From: Pseudomonas sp. Irchel s3b2
GTDB lineage: Bacteria; Pseudomonadota; Gammaproteobacteria; Pseudomonadales; Pseudomonadaceae
Direction: 5' to 3'
Assembly (NCBI RefSeq): GCF_900187445.1
Contig: NZ_FYEB01000011.1
Coordinates: forward strand, 124,001 to 188,000
Length of the DNA: 64,000 nucleotides
The position numbers and the translations under genes were made by a program. This document shows positions 25,709 through 34,617 of the stretch, in pieces. The notes under the pieces were generated by a model that saw only the letters and a program-made list of their open reading frames with translations, was not told the origin of the DNA and made no database searches. Within the stretch, counting starts at the first letter, position 1; every line of letters begins with the position of its first letter.

Positions 25709-28225
25709 ATGATTTCTTTGCCGATTGATGAAGTTTTACCCGCCCTGCGTGAAGCCCTCGCGACACGCCACGAAGCCGTGCTCGAAGCACCGCCCGGCGC
25801 CGGTAAAACCACCCGCGTGCCCTTGGCCTTGCTCGATGAGCCGTGGCTGGCCGGGCAGACCATTCTGATGCTCGAACCGCGTCGGTTGGCAGCGCGGGCG
25901 GCGGCGGAGCGGTTGGCCAGTGAACTGGGTGAGAAGGTCGGCGAAACCGTTGGCTATCGCATTCGTCTCGACAGCAAAGTCGGCCCCAACACCCGCATCG
26001 AAGTGGTCACCGAAGGCATCCTCACCCGGCGCTTGCAGGATGACCCGGCGCTGGAAGGCGTGGGTTTGCTGATTTTCGATGAGTTCCACGAGCGCAGTCT
26101 CGATGCCGACCTGGCGCTGGCCCTGAGCCTGAACGGCCGGGAGCTGTTTCGTGACGATCAGCCACTGAAAATTCTTTTGATGTCGGCAACCCTGGAAGGC
26201 GAACGCCTGGCCGGGTTGCTGGATGACGCGCCGATCCTGCGCAGCGAAGGTCGCATGTACCCAGTGGCAATGCGTTGGGGCCGGCCGTTTCAGCCGGGTG
26301 AATTCATCGAGCCACGGTTGGTGCAGACCGTCCTTGAAGCCTTGAATGATGAAACCGGCAGCGTGCTGGCGTTCCTGCCGGGGCAGGCGGAAATCCGTCG
26401 GGTGCATCAGCAACTCGCCGATGCACTGGGCGATAGCACACAGGTTTTGCTCTGCCCGTTGCACGGTGAATTGGACCTCGCCGCCCAACGCGCCGCGATC
26501 GATCCGGCGCCCGCCGGCAAACGCAAAGTGGTGCTGGCCACCAACATCGCCGAGACCAGCCTGACCATCAATGGCGTGCGCGTGGTGATCGATGCCGGGT
26601 TGGCGCGCGTGCCGCGTTTCGATCCTGGCAGCGGCATGACCCGCTTGGATACTCAGCGCATTTCCAAAGCCAGCGCCACGCAGCGCGCGGGCCGGGCAGG
26701 GCGATTGGAGCCCGGCGTGTGTTATCGCCTGTGGTCGCAGGATCAGCACGAACAACTGGCGGCTTACGCCAGTGCGGAAATCCTCTCGGCGGACCTTGCC
26801 GGGCTGGCCTTGCAACTGGGGCGTTGGGGCGTGACACCGGGTCAGTTGGTTTGGCTGGATGTTCCTCCGGCAGCGGCTTATGCACAGGCTCAGGATTTGC
26901 TTGAGCGTTTAGGCGCGCTGGAGGGCGAAGCGCTGACCCGTCACGGTCAGGCCATGGCCGAATTGCCGGCGCACCCGCGGATCGCCCATTTGCTATTGCG
27001 GGGGCAGGCGCTGGGGTTGGCGGACATGGCTTGCGATGTCGCGGCGTTGCTCGGTGAACGGGATATTTTGCGTGGCGCTGGCGCCGATCTGCACAGTCGG
27101 TTGGTGCTGCTGTCCGGTGAAGAGCGAGCCGCTCGTGGTGCTCAGGGCGGCGTTCAACGGGCCCGGCAACTGGCGCGGCAATATCGTGGTTACTTGCGTG
27201 GCAAAGCGACGGAGCCGGTCAGCGATCCCGGACATCCGCGCTGGCTCGGCGCGTTGCTGGCGTTGGCTTATCCCGACCGAGTAGCTCAACAGCGACGGGC
27301 CGGTGGCGCTGAGTATCGACTGGCCAACGGCCGTGCGGCGCTGTTTGCCGAAGCGGACAGCCTGATGAAGCAACCGTGGCTGGTGATCGCCGATCTGGGC
27401 AGTCGCCAGGGCCAGCGTGAGGAACGGATTTATCTGGCAACGGATTTTGATCCGGCGCTGTTCGATTCAGTGCTGGCCGAACAGGTGCGTTGTGTCGATC
27501 AACTGGATTGGGATGAGCGCGAAGGCGTGTTGCGGGCCGAGCGTCAGCGCAAGGTCGGCGAGTTGATCCTCAGCCGCGAACCGCTGACCGGTCTCGATGA
27601 AAGCGCCCGCAGTCAGGCGCTGGTGAACCTGGTGCGACGCAAAGGTCTGGAGCTGTTGCCGTGGACCCCGGAGTTGCGTCAGTGGCAGGCGCGGGTGGCG
27701 TTGTTGCGTCAGTTGGACTTGAGTAGTCAGAGCCAGAGCGAGTGGCCGGATGTCAGCGACGCTGCACTGCTCAAAAGCCTTGAACACTGGTTGATGCCGT
27801 ATCTGGGCAAAGTCTCGCGGCTCAGTCACTTTGCCAATCTGGACTTGTCGAGCATCGTTCACAACCTGCTGCCCTGGCCGTTGCCGCAACGGCTCGAAGA
27901 GCTGGCGCCACATCATTTGAGCGTGCCATCGGGCTCATCGATTCGTCTGGATTACAGTGAACAGCCGCCGATTCTGGCGGTGCGTTTGCAGGAGTTGTTC
28001 GGCCTGGCCGAAACCCCGCGCATTGCAGGGGGCCGGCAAGTGGTCAAGCTTCATCTGCTGTCCCCGGCACGCCGGCCGGTGCAAGTGACGCAGGACTTGG
28101 CGAACTTCTGGCGCAGTACCTATGCCGAGGTGAAGAAGGATTTGAAGGGGCGTTATCCGAAGCATTATTGGCCGGATGATCCGCTGGTGGCCGAGGCCAC
28201 CGCGCGGGTTAAACCAAGAAAATAG
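25709..28225 (+). CDS. hrpB: ATP-dependent RNA helicase HrpB
   Basis: 838-aa DEAH-type helicase. The start at 25709 has GGGAG upstream. Walker A is APPGAGKTT (about 27-35), motif II is IFDEFHERS (a DEFH variant usual for HrpB), motif III LLMSATLEG, motif VI QRAGRAGRLEPG. Helicase-associated domains and the HrpB C-terminal domain (WLMPYLGKVSRL, LPWPLPQRL, LDYSEQPPILAVRLQE) follow. Its RNA substrate in pseudomonads is not established. The last gene before the AT-rich insertion. Confidence 0.96.
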   Translation: MISLPIDEVLPALREALATRHEAVLEAPPGAGKTTRVPLALLDEPWLAGQTILMLEPRRLAARAAAERLASELGEKVGETVGYRIRLDSKVGPNTRIEVVTEGILTRRLQDDPALEGVGLLIFDEFHERSLDADLALALSLNGRELFRDDQPLKILLMSATLEGERLAGLLDDAPILRSEGRMYPVAMRWGRPFQPGEFIEPRLVQTVLEALNDETGSVLAFLPGQAEIRRVHQQLADALGDSTQVLLCPLHGELDLAAQRAAIDPAPAGKRKVVLATNIAETSLTINGVRVVIDAGLARVPRFDPGSGMTRLDTQRISKASATQRAGRAGRLEPGVCYRLWSQDQHEQLAAYASAEILSADLAGLALQLGRWGVTPGQLVWLDVPPAAAYAQAQDLLERLGALEGEALTRHGQAMAELPAHPRIAHLLLRGQALGLADMACDVAALLGERDILRGAGADLHSRLVLLSGEERAARGAQGGVQRARQLARQYRGYLRGKATEPVSDPGHPRWLGALLALAYPDRVAQQRRAGGAEYRLANGRAALFAEADSLMKQPWLVIADLGSRQGQREERIYLATDFDPALFDSVLAEQVRCVDQLDWDEREGVLRAERQRKVGELILSREPLTGLDESARSQALVNLVRRKGLELLPWTPELRQWQARVALLRQLDLSSQSQSEWPDVSDAALLKSLEHWLMPYLGKVSRLSHFANLDLSSIVHNLLPWPLPQRLEELAPHHLSVPSGSSIRLDYSEQPPILAVRLQELFGLAETPRIAGGRQVVKLHLLSPARRPVQVTQDLANFWRSTYAEVKKDLKGRYPKHYWPDDPLVAEATARVKPRK

Positions 28226-28240
28226 TATCAGGCTATAAAT

Positions 28241-29821
28241 TTATTCCTCATTTGAATTGGCGCGATGGTGTGCCAATTCAAATGCAGCAAGATAACCGTT
28301 GTACATTTTGGATACGTCGGTTTCTCTGGCGCGTTTTACATGGTTTTCCTTTGCTTCCTGGTTTTTGCTGAGCGTCAGTGCATTTTGCAGTTTGCTGACA
28401 AATACAGCGATGGACTCATTGGATAGGGATTTGGTCTGTGGAAATAGAGGATCAATTTCTTCCGTTTCCTTTCGCTTCACACTTAAATCGTATGTATTAG
28501 CAAGATTTCCCATGGCATTGCATGTGCCAGGCAGTTCAGGATAAACCGCGATGCAGCCTGCGGCTGCAGCCTCCAGTAGTGTGAGTCCCCAAGATTCCGT
28601 TCTCGAGGTCGAAAGTATGACGTCAGTGGCAGACATGACAGTAGGCATATCTTGAAAGCCAAGGAAATGGATGTGATGTTTGAGAGTGTCGTATTCGTTG
28701 CCAAGTGAATTTTTTATAAGCGCTTGAAGGCGGATATTGTCATTGCTCATCATCGATCCGCATCCGATAAAATGCAGGTTTCCGTTTTCGGGTTGCTTGA
28801 GCACTTCTCCGATAATCTTGATATAGGCCGTGACGTCTTTTTCAGGAGAGTAACGACCTGCCAATGTCACTACGCTGGCATCTTGAGGGATGTTGTTTGC
28901 TTCTCGAAACTGTTGGCGAGCGGAGGGGTTATAGGAGAATTTTTCACAATCTGTTCCATTCTCAACTTTCATCATTACTTTAGAGTTTCCCCCGACATCC
29001 AAGTAGTTTTGACCCGCAGATCGAGAACACACAACGGCAACGTGAATGGCGTTGTGTGAAGCAGCCATATTACGTGTCACACAATAAGCCTTTTCGTAGG
29101 TGTCGCTATCCTCAACCGCAAGATCTTCACGATGGATGCCATAGGCGACGCCTATTTTCTCACCCGTTGGACGTGTGCTGTTCAATTCTCTAACGGCTTC
29201 CGATACCAGCGTGACAGCATGATCCTGAGCTACATAAACGACTTGCGGGGCTGCGTCTTCAATGGCAGCCTTCATACTTGCCAGCGCCGTAGGGTTCAGT
29301 TCAAACCCACTCTTTGTCTTTATTAAGACCCCGTCAAGCCTGTTAGTGTTGGTTTTGTCATTGGTCTTTGTCTCAGTCTCGATTGTTTTGTGTCCAAGGT
29401 TTAAGAAGTAATTTTTCAAACATATTTTTTCTATTCCAAGTCCAAACTGCCCTCTGCCTATGTTGTTTCCAGAATCCTTCTGGATGTCACTAAAATTAGT
29501 GTGTTCGTTCCAGTTGATTGCCTCTGTGGTTGTTCTTCGTTCGCCGTTATTACTGACCTCAGTCAGGTGGTTGACTATTTGAAATTTATCTCCTGTCCCT
29601 TTTGTTGTAAAGTCCAGAAGAGTGGCGTTGGAACATTTCAGATGTGCGCCGTTAGGATTTGCATTTTGTTCAAGTAACATTTTGCTGATGTTTTCGGTGC
29701 CTCCAGTTCCTTGATAGTTCTGGATAAATAGTACTGAGCTTAACCTGTTGTTATTGTTGTGAGCGTTATTTGATAGCGCTGCTTTGCAAGAGGGTATTGC
29801 AGTGTTGAGTAATATCGTCAT
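28241..29821 (-). CDS. orphan GT4-type glycosyltransferase, AT-rich, likely acquired
   Basis: 526 aa. The second half is a GT4/GT-B donor-binding domain: LAGRYSPEKD (R323, K328) and the E-x7-E motif ESWGLTLLE (E409, E417), with HFIGCGSM and HIHFLGFQDMPTVMSATD. The N-terminal Rossmann start is LFIQNYQGTGGTENISKMLL. Odd points: the first 27 residues are Asn/Ser/Ala-rich with an NNNN run and no signal peptide, and about residues 60-170 form a polar Thr/Asn/Lys-rich insert unlike ordinary GT4 enzymes. No ribosome site precedes the ATG. Base composition is much more AT-rich than neighbours. No sugar-pathway, O-antigen or secretion gene is adjacent. Acceptor unknown; it could modify a protein or be an effector. 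Confidence 0.75.
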   Translation of the reverse strand: MTILLNTAIPSCKAALSNNAHNNNNRLSSVLFIQNYQGTGGTENISKMLLEQNANPNGAHLKCSNATLLDFTTKGTGDKFQIVNHLTEVSNNGERRTTTEAINWNEHTNFSDIQKDSGNNIGRGQFGLGIEKICLKNYFLNLGHKTIETETKTNDKTNTNRLDGVLIKTKSGFELNPTALASMKAAIEDAAPQVVYVAQDHAVTLVSEAVRELNSTRPTGEKIGVAYGIHREDLAVEDSDTYEKAYCVTRNMAASHNAIHVAVVCSRSAGQNYLDVGGNSKVMMKVENGTDCEKFSYNPSARQQFREANNIPQDASVVTLAGRYSPEKDVTAYIKIIGEVLKQPENGNLHFIGCGSMMSNDNIRLQALIKNSLGNEYDTLKHHIHFLGFQDMPTVMSATDVILSTSRTESWGLTLLEAAAAGCIAVYPELPGTCNAMGNLANTYDLSVKRKETEEIDPLFPQTKSLSNESIAVFVSKLQNALTLSKNQEAKENHVKRARETDVSKMYNGYLAAFELAHHRANSNEE

Positions 29822-30046
29822 GGGGCTGAGTCATTTGGAAAGGGGGCTGGAAACTAGTTTTATCGCCGGCAGGGCGCAATCCCATTAGGTAAGTTAGTTG
29901 TAACGTATGTTTTCATGCATGCACTGCTATTGAGTTACTATCCACCGCCCTTCAAGAATCAACGACTGGGATTTTTTGGCCGCAGACTCAATCTCGAAAC
30001 AATGGTGTCGGGGATTTAAGTCCCGCTCCCGGCCTTCGCGGTACGG
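29822..30046. other. AT-rich junction right of the glycosyltransferase
   Basis: 225 bases. The AT-rich character ends near 29990-30000. A small hairpin (GGGA-TTTAAG-TCCC) at 30011-30024 sits at the change-over, and normal GC-rich sequence homologous to an ABC ATPase begins about 30047. No hrp box, transposon end or direct repeat was identified. Confidence 0.4.
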
Positions 30047-30274
30047 GGCAACAGCAAGAAGACCGTGCTGTTCGTGACCCACGATATCGACGAGGCGATT
30101 CTGCGGGGCGACCCGGTCTACGTTATGGGTGCGCGGCCGGGTCGGATCAAGCAGATTCTGGACGTGCCGATCGAACGCCCACGGACCCTGGACATGGTCA
30201 TGGAGCGCTCGTTCATCGACATGAAACGCAAGATCTTCGGGCTATTGCATGATGGGTTGGAGGAGGCGCATTGA
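30047..30274 (+). pseudogene. C-terminal remnant of a NitT/TauT-type ABC transporter ATPase
   Basis: The reading frame encodes GNSKKTVLFVTHDIDEAILR, then GDPVYVMGARPGRIKQI and a tail ending GLEEAH, the H-loop and C-terminal about 70 residues of SsuB/TauB/NrtD-type ATPases. Walker A, signature and Walker B are missing. An in-frame stop sits at 30017, and homology stops about 30047. The rest of the transporter is absent, so this is a stub left by a deletion or replacement that coincides with the foreign segment to its left. Confidence 0.8.
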
Positions 30275-30296
30275 GCCTGATGCCAGCCATGCAGAT

Positions 30297-30345
30297 TCCC
30301 TGTGTGCGGGCTTACCCGCGATGAGGTCGTCACATTCAACATCTA
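30297..30345. repeat. degenerate single REP-like unit
   Basis: TGTGTGCGGGCTTACCCGCG followed by ATGAGGTCGTCACATTCAAC resembles the fluorescens-group REP type with CGGGCTTACCCGCGATGA core. No inverted partner was found close by. Confidence 0.4.
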
Positions 30346-30415
30346 TGTTGCCTGAGAATCATCTAGCCGGCCTCCACCACCTCCCACAGGTTTTGTATTT
30401 GGCTGGCGTCATGCG

Positions 30416-31495
30416 CTAAGGCGCGGCCGGCAATAGAAACCGCGCAATCACCGGCAAGTGATCGGAAATCCGTAACGTATCGTCCTGCCTCACTCGCGCC
30501 TCAACCCGTTTGATGTGCGGGCTGTAAAACAGGTAATCGACGGTCCGGTCCGGGCCGTTCAAGTCTGGGTCATTCGGGTAATGGGTCAGCCATTGCGCGC
30601 GGTCGATCCCGCTGGCTTCGTTGTTGGTGGGGATCATCGGGTATTTATCCCACAGCACATGCAGCGTGCTGTCGGCGGAGTAGGGCGTGCGTTGCTCGGC
30701 GGGCAGGCGTCGATACTGGCCCAACGGCAACAGGTTGAAGTCACCACCAATCAACCACGGTGTGCCGCGGCTTTCATACTTGTCGAGGACCTTGGTCACG
30801 GCCGTCACTTGGGTTTGCAAGGTTTCGTCAGGCTGGGTGGCGCGATCCAGATGGGTGTTGACCACGGCGATTTGGCCGCCGTCGCTCAATGGCAGGTAAG
30901 TGACGAGCAAGGCGTTTTTGGGTTTGAACTGACGGTTGATGAAATTGGCCGATGCGACTGGTAATTGCAGGCGTTCGGCGTGTTCGATCTGGTAGCGGCT
31001 CAGGGTTGCCAATTGCCGGCCAACGCTGCCGTAGATGTGCGGTTCAGGCACGAAGTCGGCTTTCCAGTCGAAGGCCTGCGCGCTGCACGGATACAGGTCG
31101 GTGACTCGATCCTGAAGCAATTTGAACTGGTTCTGGTAGTCACTGGCCTTGGCGCCGTCATCGAGTTCCTGCAACAGCACGATGTCCGGTTGCTCGTCGC
31201 GAATCACCCGCGCCACTTCGTCGAGGCTGAAGGCCATGTCTTCAGGCGTAGGGCGCTCGTCGTTGCCTGCGGCCAGATCGTTCCAGAATATGTAGCGCTT
31301 GCCTGCCAGGTACTGGACGTTCCAGGTCATCACCTTAAGCGACTGGCCAGGTACGAGCGTCGGTGCCTGAGTGTTGCAACTGACCGGCAGCGCTTCCTTG
31401 GTTTCGGGGCGCCAGGTCAGGCTGTAGATCAGCAATGCAATCAGGCCGATGGCAATCAGCAGGCCCAGCAGGGTGTAGCGCAGTAGACGGGTCAT
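30416..31495 (-). CDS. endonuclease/exonuclease/phosphatase-family protein, membrane-anchored
   Basis: 359 aa from 31495 (MTRLLRYTLLGLLIAIGLIA), one N-terminal membrane helix, then an EEP fold. Metal and catalytic motifs are VMTWNVQYLAG, LLQELDDG, VVNTHLDR, IGGDFNLLP, VDYLFYSP and SDHLPVIA. Members include DNase I-like nucleases and sphingomyelinase-like or inositol phosphatases; the substrate is not evident. The frame upstream to 31558 has no signal. It follows the yciC-like gene by 74 bases on the same strand. Confidence 0.85.
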   Translation of the reverse strand: MTRLLRYTLLGLLIAIGLIALLIYSLTWRPETKEALPVSCNTQAPTLVPGQSLKVMTWNVQYLAGKRYIFWNDLAAGNDERPTPEDMAFSLDEVARVIRDEQPDIVLLQELDDGAKASDYQNQFKLLQDRVTDLYPCSAQAFDWKADFVPEPHIYGSVGRQLATLSRYQIEHAERLQLPVASANFINRQFKPKNALLVTYLPLSDGGQIAVVNTHLDRATQPDETLQTQVTAVTKVLDKYESRGTPWLIGGDFNLLPLGQYRRLPAEQRTPYSADSTLHVLWDKYPMIPTNNEASGIDRAQWLTHYPNDPDLNGPDRTVDYLFYSPHIKRVEARVRQDDTLRISDHLPVIARFLLPAAP

Positions 31496-31569
31496 GGCTC
31501 GGCTTATCGCGTTACAAAATTGACCCCGAGCATAACCGAGAGCAGCGCCCAAGCCCAAGGGTAGAGCGC

Positions 31570-32244
31570 TCAGAGCGTCCCGTCAGCTTTCTCCGGCGCA
31601 TCGCTGATCAGCATGAACAAACGGAACACCACCACGCTGGTGAACAGTTGCAGAAAGCTGTGGGCGCTGTCGATCAGCAGCGATATCACCGGGTTCTGCG
31701 GATCGGGGTAAGCCGCCAGCGTCGCACCCTTGAGCACCCACAACGGGGCCATCACGCACAGAATGCACACCAGAATGCGCAGGAAGTTTCCGCGGGTCAG
31801 GCGCAGGCTTTCCTTCATCGCCGCCAGCGGTGCCAGGCCGCGCAGCACCAGCAGGTATTCACCGAAGGCCAGCGTCACCATCAACCAGATGCCCGGCAGG
31901 AAATACAGCGACAGGCCGATCAGGATCAGCAGTGTATTGAGGGCGGTCAGCACGGCGAAACGCGGCCACAGGGTCGCGGAGGTCGCCAGCAAGTCGCGGG
32001 TGCGCGGCGATTCGCCACGGCTGCGGGCATCGAGAAACAGGATCAGTGCGGCGGTGTACAGCGGATACACCAGCAGGCCGACCATCACACTGATGCCGGG
32101 AAAGCTGTCCGGCTTGGTGGAGTGGTCGACCACTTGTTGCAGCAGCGCCTCGACAATCACCAGCGGCAGGCACAGCTGCACGATCTGGCGCAGGTTGCGC
32201 TTGAAGAAATACAGAGAGTCACGCAGTACGTCGAACGGATTCAT
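31570..32244 (-). CDS. YciC-family (UPF0259) inner-membrane protein
   Basis: 224 aa with about five to six membrane helices and the family features MNPFDVLRDSLYFFKRNLRQ at the N-terminus, LFLDARSRGESP and a central LPGIWLMVTLAFGEYLLV helix followed by LAAMKESLRLTRGN. Function unknown. Confidence 0.82.
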   Translation of the reverse strand: MNPFDVLRDSLYFFKRNLRQIVQLCLPLVIVEALLQQVVDHSTKPDSFPGISVMVGLLVYPLYTAALILFLDARSRGESPRTRDLLATSATLWPRFAVLTALNTLLILIGLSLYFLPGIWLMVTLAFGEYLLVLRGLAPLAAMKESLRLTRGNFLRILVCILCVMAPLWVLKGATLAAYPDPQNPVISLLIDSAHSFLQLFTSVVVFRLFMLISDAPEKADGTL

Positions 32245-32421
32245 CAGTCGGTATCGCAGGTTGAAAGCAGTGCCTCACTTTAACCGATGAAACCCGTTGG
32301 GGCGCAAACGTAAACGTTCGGTAAAGGTCATTGAAACATCTTGTATCAGCCCCATTACTGGTGAGCACCTTATCCACCGTGGATGAGGGCGACGATATTC
32401 CCGGCAATCTATGAGGTCGCC

Positions 32422-33174
32422 ATGAACAGCGAAGAACAAACCCTGATCGATGGACTGTTTTCCCGGCTGCAACAGGCCGAAACGGATTCAGCCCCGCGCG
32501 ACGCCCAGGCCGAAGCGCGGATCAAGGAACACCTGACTCGCCAGCCAGCGGCGGGCTATTTCATGACCCAGGCGATTCTGGTGCAAGAGGCAGCCATCAA
32601 GAGCCTCGACGAACAGAACAAGCAACTCACCCAACAAGTCCAGCAATTGCAGGCTGAATTGCAATCGACCAAGGCGCAGACGGCGGCCCCGGCGGCGACC
32701 GGCGGTGGCTTTTTGTCGAGTATCTTCGGTGGTGGCTCCCGTGATCCGCAGCCTGCGCCGACTCAAAGCGCAGCCCCGTCGAATGGCGGCTGGCGTGAAC
32801 CGGGGCGGCCGTCGTTCAACGCGCAGCCGCCGCAGAACTTCGGTGCGCCGGCTGCTCAGCAGAACTTCGGAGGGCAGAACTACGCACCACAACAGTCTGC
32901 CGGCAGCAGTTTCCTCGGCGGTGCATTGAAAACTGCAGCGGGTGTGGCCGGTGGCGTGATGCTGGCGCAAGGCATCAGTAGTCTGTTCCAGCACAATCAG
33001 CAGCCGGAAGTGGTTGAAGTCATCAAGGAAGAACCGGCTCAGGTCAACGATCAGAGCGACAGCAACAATGAGCAGCGCGTGGCTGACAACTCCAGCGATC
33101 AAGGCGGATTCGCCGACGCTGATTACAATGATGACAGCTCATCGTTCTTCGGCGACGACGACTCTTTCGTCTGA
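32422..33174 (+). CDS. DUF2076 family protein
   Basis: 250-aa protein. Start at 32422 (MNSEEQTLIDGLFSRLQQAE), the conserved DUF2076 N-terminus, not 32383. A coiled-coil segment (about 70-95: EQNKQLTQQVQQLQAELQS) is followed by a Gly/Pro/Gln-rich linker, a glycine-rich hydrophobic stretch (GGALKTAAGVAGGVMLAQG) and an acidic tail ending FFGDDDSFV. No signal peptide. Function unknown; the family occurs as periplasmic ligand-binding-like or chaperone-like annotation without proof. Confidence 0.85.
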   Translation: MNSEEQTLIDGLFSRLQQAETDSAPRDAQAEARIKEHLTRQPAAGYFMTQAILVQEAAIKSLDEQNKQLTQQVQQLQAELQSTKAQTAAPAATGGGFLSSIFGGGSRDPQPAPTQSAAPSNGGWREPGRPSFNAQPPQNFGAPAAQQNFGGQNYAPQQSAGSSFLGGALKTAAGVAGGVMLAQGISSLFQHNQQPEVVEVIKEEPAQVNDQSDSNNEQRVADNSSDQGGFADADYNDDSSSFFGDDDSFV

Positions 33175-33182
33175 TTACATCT

Positions 33183-33284
33183 GTGGCGAGGGAGCTTGCT
33201 CCCGCTGGACTGCGTAGCAGGCCCCTTGGGTTTTAAAGCAAGGGCGCCACTTCGCACCCCAACGGGAGCAAGCTCCCTCGCCAC
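33183..33284. repeat. REPIN (family C)
   Basis: GTGGCGAGGGAGCTTGCTCC at the left and GGGAGCAAGCTCCCTCGCCAC at the right, each itself palindromic, around a loop of about 55 bases. A single unit of the same family lies at 5519-5548. Confidence 0.87.
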
Positions 33285-33390
33285 ACGGCCGATTATTCGC
33301 GGAACAATCCTTCGGGCTGGCATACTGGGCAACTTTTCGGGCCTGGTGCTTGATCCTGCCCGCGCTTCGGCACGCTAATGAGGATGTACG

Positions 33391-33870
33391 GTGAAAAAAA
33401 TCGCAGTGTTCGCCGATGTCCAGAACCTCTATTACACCGTGCGTCAGGCTTATGGTTGCCACTTCAACTACGCCGCACTGTGGGCTGACGTCAGCAAACA
33501 GGGGCAGATCGTCGAGGCCTATGCCTATGCGATCGATCGTGGCGACAGCAAGCAGCAGCAGTTTCAGCAGATCCTGCGCAATCTCGGCTTCATCGTGAAG
33601 CTCAAACCCTACATCCAGCGCAGCGACGGTTCGGCCAAAGGCGACTGGGACGTGGGCATCACCCTCGACATCATGGACGCCGCCGACCATGTCGACGAAG
33701 TGGTGTTGGCCTCCGGCGACGGTGATTTCGACATGCTGCTGGAGCGCATCATCAGCAAGCACGGGGTGCAAGCGGTGGCCTATGGCGTGCCCGGTCTCAC
33801 CGCCAACTCGCTGATCCGCGCCGCCAGCCGTTACGTGCCGATCGAAGGCGCGTTGCTGCTCAAGAATTGA
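33391..33870 (+). CDS. NYN-domain (LabA/DUF88) putative ribonuclease
   Basis: 159-aa PIN-like NYN domain. GTG start with GAGG upstream. Conserved acidic residues are in IAVFADVQNLYY (D9), KGDWDVGITLDIMD and LASGDGDFDMLLERI, the metal-binding set of the fold, so it is probably an active nuclease. The family includes LabA and LimitD-like proteins; target unknown. The next gene, a DEDDh exonuclease, starts 22 bases later. Confidence 0.87.
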   Translation: MKKIAVFADVQNLYYTVRQAYGCHFNYAALWADVSKQGQIVEAYAYAIDRGDSKQQQFQQILRNLGFIVKLKPYIQRSDGSAKGDWDVGITLDIMDAADHVDEVVLASGDGDFDMLLERIISKHGVQAVAYGVPGLTANSLIRAASRYVPIEGALLLKN

Positions 33871-33892
33871 TTTTTACGGAGTTGAAACAGGT

Positions 33893-34504
33893 TTGGAACG
33901 CATAGCAGTCATCGACTTTGAAACCACCGGGATCTCTCCGAGCAGCAGCTGCCGAGCCACGGAAATTGCCGTGGTGATTCTTGAACAGGGGCGCATCGTC
34001 GAGCGTTACCAAAGCCTGATGAATGCTGGCGTGCGAGTGCCGGCCTTCATCGAACAACTCACCGGCATCAGCAACGCCATGCTGCGCACCGCGCCCTCGG
34101 CCGAACAGGTGATGAACGAGGTCAATGAGTTCGTCGGCATCACACCACTGCTGGCGCACAACGCTGCGTTCGACCAGAAGTTCTGGGACTTTGAGCTTGG
34201 GCGAATCAAGCGTACACGCCTGCAGAACTTTGCCTGCTCGCTGTTACTCGCCCGCCGCCTGATGCCTGCCGCGCCGAACCATAAGCTCGGCACCCTCACG
34301 ACCTTCGCCAACCTGCCCGATACCGGCAAGGCTCACCGGGCCATGGCCGATGCGGAGATGGCCGCCAACCTGACGGCGCACTTGGCTGAAGAGTTGCGGC
34401 GCAAGCATGGGTTGCGGGAGTTGTCCCATGATCTGCTCGTCAGTTTGCAGAAAGTGCCGGCGGCGAAGATCAATGAGCATTTGAAGCGGTATCGCGGGTT
34501 TTAG
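33893..34504 (+). CDS. DEDDh 3'-5' exonuclease (DnaQ-like)
   Basis: 203 aa with the DEDDh motifs: IDFETTG (D, E; residues 8 and 10), NAAFDQKFW (D) and HRAMADAEMAA (H, D). TTG is the only plausible start (VERIAVID as read, MERIAVID if initiated), with GGAG about 11 bases upstream. No polymerase or helicase domain is fused. Close spacing to the NYN gene suggests cotranscription. Substrate could be DNA or RNA. Confidence 0.86.
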   Translation: MERIAVIDFETTGISPSSSCRATEIAVVILEQGRIVERYQSLMNAGVRVPAFIEQLTGISNAMLRTAPSAEQVMNEVNEFVGITPLLAHNAAFDQKFWDFELGRIKRTRLQNFACSLLLARRLMPAAPNHKLGTLTTFANLPDTGKAHRAMADAEMAANLTAHLAEELRRKHGLRELSHDLLVSLQKVPAAKINEHLKRYRGF

Positions 34505-34507
34505 AGT

Positions 34508-34614
34508 GATCGTTCCCACGCTCCGCGTGGGAATGCCTCAATGGACGCTCTGCGTCCGCTTCTGGGACGCGGAGCGTCCCGGGCTGCATTCCTTTGCTGC
34601 GCGTGGGAACGATC
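34508..34614. repeat. nested inverted repeat (family D)
   Basis: Outer arms GATCGTTCCCACGCTCCGCG and GCGTGGGAACGATC, with internal palindromes GGACGCTCTGCGTCC and GGGACGCGGAGCGTCCC. Convergent region between the exonuclease and Lrp genes. The same outer arm forms the perfect hairpin at 37566-37596. Confidence 0.82.
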
Positions 34615-34617
34615 TGA

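Noticed and set aside
29822..30000. hrp box upstream of the glycosyltransferase
   Set aside because: No GGAACC-N15/16-CCAC match on the minus strand, so type III regulation is not supported.
30005..30040. tRNA-like 3' end (T-arm plus acceptor) at the foreign-segment junction
   Set aside because: Only a short GGGA/TCCC hairpin with TTTAAG loop; no CCA, no anticodon arm and no second copy found, so no att site is claimed.
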